Both the position numbers and the translations under genes were made by a program. This document shows positions 25,442 to 33,000 of a stretch of DNA of 64,000 nt, one piece after another. This stretch comes from Stieleria magnilauensis. Lineage in GTDB: Bacteria > Planctomycetota > Planctomycetia > Pirellulales > Pirellulaceae. The stretch covers positions 4,252,394 to 4,316,393 of the forward strand of contig CP036432.1 of assembly GCA_007753675.1 (NCBI GenBank), written 5' to 3'. Each line of letters begins with the position of its first letter. Position 1 is the stretch's first letter. The notes below the pieces were generated by a model. It saw only the letters and a program-made list of their open reading frames with translations. It had not been told where the DNA came from and searched no databases.

Positions 25442-25968
25442 TGGGTGACCTGTTCGTACTTTGAAGGAATCTTGTATCGGTCGCTGTAGGTGTGCACGCG
25501 AGTGGTCGGCTTGCCATCGAGCGTGACCAAGGGCAGTTCGGCGTCGACCCATTTCAAGATGCTGCCCTTGTAGTTCTTGACTTTGACGCCCTTGGCGGCG
25601 AGCTGCTTGGCGTAGGCACCACTGCGGCCGCCGACGGTGCAATAGGGAATCACCGTGCGCCCCTGATAGCCCTCAAGATTCGCTTCGTACTGCTTCTTGG
25701 TGATCGCTCCGGGAATGATCGACACGTTGACTTCGGCGTCGGAGCGAACGTCCACCACCACAAAGTCCGCTGGGGGTGCGTCGTGCCCGGCGGCTTTCGC
25801 GTCGGCGGCGGCTTGCTGCTGCTTTTTCAGCAACGACTGCAATTCGTCGGTGCTGATCGTTTCGATCTTGGGACCGCCAAAGAGTCCACCGAACTGAGCC
25901 GGGGCGGGGTGGGATGCCAAGCCACAGATGGCCAAGGCCAGAATTCCAAACCAACTTTTTCGAATCAT
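25438..25968 (-). CDS. Exported rhodanese-domain sulfurtransferase
   Basis: 176 residues. Signal peptide IRKSWFGILALAICGLASHP ends at about residue 25, followed by a low-complexity FGGLFGG stretch. A single rhodanese domain occupies about 40-150, with VVVDVRSDAEVNVSIIPGAI and the active-site loop YCTVGGRSGAYAKQL. The loop has the catalytic Cys and the Arg of CxxGxR, so it should be active in transferring sulfane sulfur in the periplasm. ATG 25968 has GAGGA 5 nt upstream; a GTG at 25986 is the alternative. First gene of the operon. Confidence 0.9.
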   Translation of the reverse strand: MIRKSWFGILALAICGLASHPAPAQFGGLFGGPKIETISTDELQSLLKKQQQAAADAKAAGHDAPPADFVVVDVRSDAEVNVSIIPGAITKKQYEANLEGYQGRTVIPYCTVGGRSGAYAKQLAAKGVKVKNYKGSILKWVDAELPLVTLDGKPTTRVHTYSDRYKIPSKYEQVTQ

Positions 25969-26031
25969 CTCGGTCCTCGGTTTCACGATGCGTCGGGAGT
26001 TTATTGTCGATGTTTCCGCAATCCAATAACC

Positions 26032-26059
26032 AATATATCGCTAGGTGACGAGGTGTCAA
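26032..26059 (-). promoter_or_regulatory. Sigma70-like promoter of the sulfur/RND operon
   Basis: Minus-strand TTGACA (26059-26054), a 16-nt spacer and TATATT (26037-26032) give one of the best promoter matches in the window, with the rhodanese ATG 64 nt downstream of the -10. A direct repeat of ATTGG (reading ATATTGGTTATTGG) overlaps the -10 box and could be an operator for a repressor encoded elsewhere. Confidence 0.6.
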
Positions 26060-26072
26060 TCAGTCTTTTTTG

Positions 26073-26230
26073 GCGGGATGCGTCAGCGGGCGGCGCGTGG
26101 CGGGTTCACGGTGACCACCCGACACTGGCTAACGCCACGTGCTGGTGCGGTTTCAGCGGGATGCGTCAGCGGGCGGCGCGTGGCGGGTTCACGGGCGACA
26201 CCCGCCACTGGCTGACGCCACGTGCTGGGG
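26073..26230. repeat. Two tandem 83-bp hairpin repeats
   Basis: Copies start at 26073 and 26156 (GCGGGATGCGTCAGCGGGCG). Each contains nested inverted repeats, for example GTGGCGGGT against ACCCGCCAC in the second copy. They lie between the divergent rhodanese operon and the kinase-like gene. The translated sequence in the frame of the downstream gene is repetitive and not taken as coding. Confidence 0.85.
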
Positions 26231-26315
26231 ACGCGTCGTGGGCGTAGCCGGCTTGTCACAGCAACGCCGAATCTGCTACAGGCGGACCGATTCGACCTTC
26301 CGCGACGCCGATGCT

Positions 26316-27803
26316 GTGAAATCAGAACGACTGGACCCGACCGAAAACGCTCCCACCGACGTGCGTGTCGTCCGTGAACTTGGAAAAGGACGGGCGGCGA
26401 CGGCGCGGCTGGTCGATGCGGCGTTCCGAGACGGTTCGACGGTCCGTTGTGTCGAGAAAGTGTTTTGCCCGGGGCGATTGACTCGCGCGATCTATCGGAT
26501 CTTCTTTTTCGCCCCGTTCGCCTATCAATTCAACCGCGACGCGATCATGGCGTGCTTCTATCGCCGCCGCGTGGCTGCCGAGATTCTGCAACGGGCGGGC
26601 GTGGACGTCGACGTCGCTGCTCCGCTCTACGTCCGCTTTGATGCCGCAGCCCCCGGTTGGGTGCTGGCAGCCGAGCATGTTGACGGTCGTGGTGTCCGTC
26701 CGACCGGCCTGGGCGAGGCGACGGGCGAAATCGATCAATTGGTGTCGGTGATGCACCGTGCCAAAGACGCTCTGGTGCAAGCGGGACTGACCGGCAGCGG
26801 CTGGCAGGTCGATCCGCGGGCGATGGTTTCCACCGCCAATTTATTGCGTCGCGGACAACGTTACACGATCATCGATTTGGAATCCGGCATCCCAGCGATC
26901 TTGGTCCCCAAGTATTGGCTGCTCGCCGCCGGCCAGCGAACCTGGCCGCCGTTTGATGATCTGGATGCTGGCCAGTTGCGTTCATCACGGTTAGCCGGGC
27001 AGGCCGATGTCGACGCGCTAATGGATCACACCGCTCGCTGGAAGACGTGCGAGCCGGCTCCGCTGCGACTGGACTCGTGGCGTCGGTTGGTGGCCAGGAC
27101 GCGGCGTCATCTCAGCCGCACGGCGCGAGCGACGTGGCATCTGTTGACACGACGCCGCTATCAGACTTACGTGGGATTGCGGTACATCCGCCGTTCGATC
27201 CGGCGCTGGGAATCCGAGCAACGAATCGGTTCGGACGAGGCGTCCGATTTGGTTGGTCAGGTCGATGCGAACGAGGTCGCGACGTATGCGCGGGGCATGG
27301 CCCTGCATTTGGCGATCAAGGCCTGTTCGCCTTGGGTGGTACCGGCGAAATATGGCGGTGTGGCTGCCGCAGTGGTGACCGGCAATGCCTGGTTCTTGTT
27401 GCCCTGGTTGCTGTTGCCGTTGGCGCGTGCCGTGGCGACGCTGTCGAACTGGTTGGCGTGCGGCCGCGGCATCCGACATACCGAAGCCTTACTCTGGGGC
27501 TGTCTCCCCACCGTCGGTTCGCTGGCGTTTCCGGTTCAGATTTTCATCCGGCGTCCGGCGTTGGCGCACTTTCTGATTCGCGACTTTGCCTCGCGCATCG
27601 GCCGACGCCTGCCGATTTACGGCGGCAAGGATTCGCGGACGGAGATGATGTTGATTCGCTGGAGCGATCACATCCTGGTGGCGATGGCTTGGGTGTTCCA
27701 AACCGATGTGTCGCAGCAGGGCGATGCGGATCATGGTGCCACAGTCGGTCTGTCGCAGTCGGATCCTGTTGCGCTCGAGCACACGACCAAGCGAGCCGCT
27801 TGA
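26316..27803 (+). CDS. Degenerate protein-kinase-like membrane protein, function unknown
   Basis: 495 residues from GTG 26316 (no strong ribosome site; start uncertain). The N-terminal about 210 residues recall a small kinase fold: a glycine-rich loop-like VVRELGKGRAATARLV, a possible ATP-binding Lys in RCVEKVF, a helix RRRVAAEILQ, and a catalytic-loop-like D...N followed by YTIIDLESG in place of DFG. The D-to-N spacing is longer than in true kinases, so activity is doubtful. The C-terminal half is basic, with two or three hydrophobic stretches (about 350-400 and 405-440). Possibly a lipopolysaccharide-kinase-like or pseudokinase protein. Divergent from the rhodanese operon. Confidence 0.65.
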   Translation: MKSERLDPTENAPTDVRVVRELGKGRAATARLVDAAFRDGSTVRCVEKVFCPGRLTRAIYRIFFFAPFAYQFNRDAIMACFYRRRVAAEILQRAGVDVDVAAPLYVRFDAAAPGWVLAAEHVDGRGVRPTGLGEATGEIDQLVSVMHRAKDALVQAGLTGSGWQVDPRAMVSTANLLRRGQRYTIIDLESGIPAILVPKYWLLAAGQRTWPPFDDLDAGQLRSSRLAGQADVDALMDHTARWKTCEPAPLRLDSWRRLVARTRRHLSRTARATWHLLTRRRYQTYVGLRYIRRSIRRWESEQRIGSDEASDLVGQVDANEVATYARGMALHLAIKACSPWVVPAKYGGVAAAVVTGNAWFLLPWLLLPLARAVATLSNWLACGRGIRHTEALLWGCLPTVGSLAFPVQIFIRRPALAHFLIRDFASRIGRRLPIYGGKDSRTEMMLIRWSDHILVAMAWVFQTDVSQQGDADHGATVGLSQSDPVALEHTTKRAA

Positions 27804-27827
27804 TCGACGTGTACGTCAACGGCGAGG

Positions 27828-27895
27828 CCGGACGCTGGCGCGAACCGGCTGATGCCAAACGATGATCAGCCGTTTGACGCGAGCCTACGGGCTCC
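27828..27895. repeat. Dispersed intergenic repeat (GGCTGATG/CGTTTGACGC family, copy 2)
   Basis: GCGCGAACCGGCTGATG, then GATCAGCCGTTTGACGC and a GC-rich tail. GGCTGAT and ATCAGCC can pair around a short loop. Related to the copy at 18620-18686. It follows the kinase-like gene. Confidence 0.75.
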
Positions 27896-27914
27896 AATCT
27901 ATACCGCAAATGAA

Positions 27915-27943
27915 AACAGGCCGCCCGAATGGGACGGCCTGTT
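27915..27943 (-). terminator. Hairpin terminator between convergent genes
   Basis: Perfect 9-bp arms AACAGGCCG and CGGCCTGTT with an 11-nt loop. On the minus strand the stem is followed by TTTTC, so it best serves the secreted-protein gene ending at 28072, though it lies about 130 nt past the stop. Confidence 0.6.
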
Positions 27944-28071
27944 GCGTTGATTCATCGGGCGGGGAACCCTGGTCGAAACCCTCGCTTCGCTCGACCCTCC
28001 CGCACACAGGAGGGTTACTTAGCAGGCGTAGACTGCCAAGCCCTTGGCGGGATGGGGGTCTGCGACCGAAA

Positions 28072-29778
28072 TCAGAACGGTTGTTGAGCTTGCCGTCCGG
28101 CCATGGCTGCGGCGCCGATCGCTCGGATCAGTCCTTCACCGATGGTCAGTTTCATGGAAGAGCCGTTGGGGATGGACTTGGTCGTGACGTTGACTTCGCC
28201 TTTGTCTTGCGAATTGGTCAGCGCGTTGATCATCGCCGCCATGTTGTCGTTCGCTTCGACCGACTGGGCCAGTTCCAAGAACGGCAACAGTTTGAACTTA
28301 AACTGCCCCAACGGACGATCGCCGCCGTTGTCGCTGCTGCCGGCGGTGATGAACTGCTTGAGCAATTCGTCGCTGCCACGACCGGCTGCGATGTAGACCG
28401 CTTTGGGTGCCGTCCCGATGTGGACTTGGATCTTTTCGCCGAACACTTTACGGACTTCGTCTTCGCTTGCCGGCACATCGGCTTCGATCATGTGCAGGGT
28501 GACGCCGCCAAAGTTGCCGATATCAAATTTAAACTTGGGGGCATCGGGGCTGTCGGGAACCTTCGTTGCCAAGTCTTTTGCCAGCGCGGCGACCTTCGTG
28601 CCATCGGCGACGAACGTACCGATCACGGCTTGGAATTCATCGCGTCCGGCCAGCACCATGACGCCCATGTCGGATTTGCCTTCGGACAAGGATTCGGTGA
28701 CGATGTCGCTGAGCCGAGTGATGTACTGATCGATTTCGTTGATCTGATCTTCGCTCAAGTTCCCATCGGTTTCCAAGGCACCCTTGATCATTCCCAGCGA
28801 GGATTTAATGCCGTCTTTGGCTTGAGTGATCGCTTCGGGGCTGATCGACGTGGCGCTATGGATGTAGGCGGCCGCGTCGTCTCGGATGACCGAAGAGAAG
28901 CGGGACGGAATCGATTGTTGACCGCCATAGACGGCGGCCAATTGCGTTCCGCCGACTGCGGTGAAGGACACGTCCAAGGCGACCTGTTGATTGGCCTTGT
29001 CGATGTTCAACCCCAGATTCAACTCGTCGGCTTCTTGGATCAACCGCTCCAGCTGTGCGATCGAATTCTCGCCCATTTCGCGGGCCGATTCGGCGTCGCC
29101 TTGCTGAGCCATGGTTTGCTCGAAACCTTGACGCAGTTGATCGATCAAGATGTTGCGGATTTCGACGGGAACCTGTTGGACTTGCAACCGGACCGCCACG
29201 TTGTAGGCATTGCCCATGCCCTTGAACAGTTCGCTGGCGTCGGCCGGGGCGAGCTTCAGTGCGGCTTGGTTCTGTGCCGCGACGGCATTGTTGGCGTTCT
29301 GTTTGATGTACAGGGTGTTTTGGTTGACGGTCAAAACCAGGGTGCCGTCGTCGAGTTCGTCGACCGGTCCGGTTTGAGCTTCCAACCGTTTCAGGATGGG
29401 GCGGATGTCCTGGGTCGGCAACACAACAATCGGCTGCGGTGCTCCGCCGACCAGCGGCACCAGCACACCGATCGGCTGGTCCATGTCCATGCCTTGGGTG
29501 AACGTGGCGGCCAACATCGGGAACATCGCCAACTGGGGTTGGCTGGTGATTTCAGCCATGTAGCTGACGTCATCCATCAACTTTCTGACCGAGCCGAGCG
29601 TGACGACGACGACCGGTTGGGTGCCATCGGTGAGCGTCGCGCGCGACGAGCCGGCCGCCGGCGCAAGACGTTCTTGAGCCATGGCGGGTGCGGCGATGAA
29701 CGTGGTTGCCAGAACCGCAACGGCCGCGACGGCTCGGGCGGCATGCCGGGGGCGGAGGCAATTTGTCATGAAACCCAT
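28072..29778 (-). CDS. Secreted hypothetical protein
   Basis: 568 residues from ATG 29778, with AGGA 12 nt upstream (a second ATG at 29769 is possible). Signal peptide to the site AAPAMAQERL at about residue 37. The mature protein has no Cys-rich or transmembrane region and mixes beta-rich parts (TQPVVVVTLGSVRKLMDDVS, then GTLVLTVNQNTLYIKQN) with helical parts (FEQTMAQQGDAESAREMGEN). I recognise the style from planctomycete secretomes but no named domain. It ends near residue 568 with GRQAQQPF. Flanked by terminators on both sides, so it is probably monocistronic. Confidence 0.82.
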   Translation of the reverse strand: MGFMTNCLRPRHAARAVAAVAVLATTFIAAPAMAQERLAPAAGSSRATLTDGTQPVVVVTLGSVRKLMDDVSYMAEITSQPQLAMFPMLAATFTQGMDMDQPIGVLVPLVGGAPQPIVVLPTQDIRPILKRLEAQTGPVDELDDGTLVLTVNQNTLYIKQNANNAVAAQNQAALKLAPADASELFKGMGNAYNVAVRLQVQQVPVEIRNILIDQLRQGFEQTMAQQGDAESAREMGENSIAQLERLIQEADELNLGLNIDKANQQVALDVSFTAVGGTQLAAVYGGQQSIPSRFSSVIRDDAAAYIHSATSISPEAITQAKDGIKSSLGMIKGALETDGNLSEDQINEIDQYITRLSDIVTESLSEGKSDMGVMVLAGRDEFQAVIGTFVADGTKVAALAKDLATKVPDSPDAPKFKFDIGNFGGVTLHMIEADVPASEDEVRKVFGEKIQVHIGTAPKAVYIAAGRGSDELLKQFITAGSSDNGGDRPLGQFKFKLLPFLELAQSVEANDNMAAMINALTNSQDKGEVNVTTKSIPNGSSMKLTIGEGLIRAIGAAAMAGRQAQQPF

Positions 29779-29973
29779 AATCGTTTGTTGTCCTTGTGAC
29801 AGATGGGGGTGCAAGATTCGAGCGTAGTGTCTACCAATTCGGCGAGGACCTGACAACTTTGGGACGCCGCATCGTAGAGATCTGTCAAGAATCCTGTGCT
29901 GAATCGCCCCCCGTGTGAAGGGGTCCCACCACTGCTATCTACCCGCCGACCGCGATTCAGGTTTCAACCGAAC

Positions 29974-30018
29974 GGAAAAAAACGAAGGCTGCCACCCCGA
30001 AAAGGATGACAGCCTTTG
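29974..30018 (-). terminator. Rho-independent terminator of the vWA giant-protein gene
   Basis: On the minus strand AAAGGCTGTCA pairs with TGGCAGCCTT (one mismatch) and is followed by CGTTTTTTT. It lies about 40 nt past the TAA at 30058. Confidence 0.85.
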
Positions 30019-30057
30019 AATTGCTAGCTGAATAAAGTCGTTTGCCGCTGTGACGGT

Positions 30058-33000
30058 TTAGTTGCCGAAACCGCCGCCACCGCCACCGCCCAGTCCGCCG
30101 CCGCCGCCGAGACCGCCGCCGGCGCCACCGCCCAGGCCACCGCCGGCACCGCCACCCGCACCGCCGGTACCGCCATCGACGAAGTTGAACGTACTGACAT
30201 CACCGATCTGCGAGAAGAACGGCGCCGGTGAAATCCGCACGTAACGTCGGTCGGCGGAAATGATCGCCAGCGTCGACAGCGACGCACCTTCGGGCAACTG
30301 CGTGATCTGGGGCTGGAACCCGACGGCGTTGTTGCGGCCGAAGAAAGGGTTCGCCCCGACGCCGCCGGTCAAGCGTTGGGTGTCGCGGTACAGGTCACGC
30401 AGCACTTGGGCCGAGTCGTTTCCCGGGTTGGCGAATTGACCGAGCAGTTGTCCGTTGAGATCGCGTTGAACGTCTCGCAAGTGGGCCAACTGTGCCTCGC
30501 CGAGTTTCTCCTGGCGTTTTCCTTCTTTGACCTCGAACACGAACAAGGCGTTTTTCTCCGTCAGCGGGACTTCCTTGCGGATGAAACGCTGGCTCGGCCG
30601 TTTGGCATCGGTGACGATCTCCACGGTGACCTGTCCGGTCGAAACTTCGCCCCAGACCTTTCGGACCAGCAAACGATATTGGCCGCTGAACCCGCGCGGA
30701 CAGATGTAGGTTTCCGAGACGGTCCCGGTGTTGTCTTCGCCTTGTCCCGGGTAAGAATCGCCCAGCAGCGTGCCGCCGCTGGCGCTGGATCGGTTTTCCA
30801 GTGAGCAAACGGTTCCGCCGGGTTCTTCGATCGCCAGATCGATGTCGGCATCACCGGTCCAGGAAACGCGAACGATGACATCGTGTGCGGCGGCCTGATC
30901 CAACGCTTTGGCGAACTTCGCCGCTTCGTCTTGCATGCCTTTTTCCTTCAGCTCGGCATAGGCGCTGCGGGCCAGCAGGGTGGCTTTGTCGACGACCGGC
31001 GCGAATTCAGCCGGCCAGGCCTGGGCCAAGACACCGCTGCAAGCCCAAGCGATGGCGCTGGGATCGTCGAGCTGTTCGGCCAGACGCAGGCCCATCACAT
31101 AGGTTTCGCGTCGATTCGGGTCCAATTCGGCCACCCGCATGCACAGCTGCAACGCCGCGGCGTCGCTGCCCAGGTCTTCCAGACGACCGGCAACGTTCAA
31201 GATGTCGGCGGGGGTTTCGGCGAAATCGACCGCGGACAACAGTGCTCGCTCGACTTCCGACTGGGGAGCTCCGGTCGCTGTCAACGAGATCGCGTAGGCT
31301 TGGTACATCCACGGTTGAACATGACCGGCGCGAATCGCTTCGCTGATCATGTCGCGTGATTGAGCGAACGACTCGACGGCCGCTTTGCGATCGCCCCGCT
31401 CGTCGGCCGCAGCGGCTTTGAGCGAGAACTGGCGGGCGGTTGCACGAATCTGTTGATCCAGGATCGTGATTTCGCGAACGTCCGCCAGTGTCAGCCCGGC
31501 AAAGAACGCTTCCCACGCTTCGCCGCGTGTCTGGCCTTCTTTGGGAGTGACTTTCAAGGGTTTGATCAGCTGCTGTTCGGCAGCGGAAAGCGTTGCAGCA
31601 GAGGTGCTGTCTTGGACAACACCGGTGTCGGTCGAGGCCGGGGCGGATTCCGATTTTGAATCCAGGCTGACGTTGTCGGGCACGACGAACATACCGCCGC
31701 CCATGCCGCCGCCGCCCATGCCGCCGCCGCCCATGCCGCCGCCGCCCATGCCGCCGCCCATGCCGCCGCCCATGCCGCCACCCATGCCGCCGCCCATGCC
31801 GCCGCCCATGCCGCCGCCGCCGCCGAGCGAGACAACCGGCACGACGAGGTCACCGACGGGATAGACTTTGGTCACCAGGTTGTCTTCGGCTGCTTCCACC
31901 GTGGTGATTTGCATCACCTCGTCTTTGATCAGGTACGTCAGTTCCAGGTCACGCAGCATCAATCGCAGGAACGAACGCAAGGTGACGTTCTTGAGGTCGA
32001 TGTTGACACCGGCATCGGCGTCGAGACCGATTTCTTCCAGGGCGCGGTTGTCGATCACGATCGGGATTTCGTGCGTGTCGCTGATCGTCTGAATGGCTTC
32101 GCTGAGCGGGGTTTCAATAAACGTCTGAGTCGTTTCGTCCGACAGCGACGCTTCGATCTTACGCTCGGTTTCGTTGTCACCGACCAGTTCGATCGAACCG
32201 TAACGCTCCAAGCGACGTCGGCTGAGTGCCTGCCAGACATCGGCATCGGGGTACAAGATCGGCGGCTCGTCGACAAACGGGATATTGCTCTTGAGCACCA
32301 GGGAGAACGCGTCGACAAAGTTACGCTCACGCATTTCCTTGTAGCGTCGGTCGCGGTCATAGGTTTGCAACGCCAGCGGCTGGTCGGTGAAATGACGTCC
32401 GGCGATCGAGTCTTCGGTGATCGAATCCCCCGCGATCTCGGCGAATTTCAACGAGACGTCACCGTCGGCTTCGGTGTAGCGGCCCTCGTCGATCAAGGCG
32501 TTCATCTGCTGGGAAAGCGTCTTCAACGTCGCTTCGCGGCGGAACGTTTCTTGCAACAACCGTGCGGTCGCACGCGACGCTTCGTCTTGAGCGACGATGT
32601 TGGCCTGTTGGGCGGCGAAGCGTGCTTCGGCACTGCTGGCCGCTTGGATGGCCGATTGCAATTGGCTTTCCAGATCCTGACGCAACTTCGGATCGATGTC
32701 CGGCAGCGTTTGCACGCGAGCGAGAACCGATTTCAGCTGGCCGGCGACGCCGGTCGGATCGGTGCGCAACGCCCGTTCGGCGGCCCGCAGCGCCGCTTTG
32801 ACTTCGGCACGAAGTCGTCCGTTGGCGGCATTGCGTTGGGCTTCGATGCGGTCAAGCAGGTCGCCGCCACGCTCCAAGATTTCGTCATCGCCGACGATGC
32901 TGCGCCCCGCGGGAACTCTCGGTAGGCGTCCGCCGGCCGGCGCTGCCGGAGGTGGCGTGACCACCGGTGGTGCCGGAGCCGCGGGTGCCGGAGCGGGAGT

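Noticed and set aside
30062-30244. Proline-rich plus-strand micro-protein
   Set aside because: It is the complement of the Gly-rich tail of the vWA protein.
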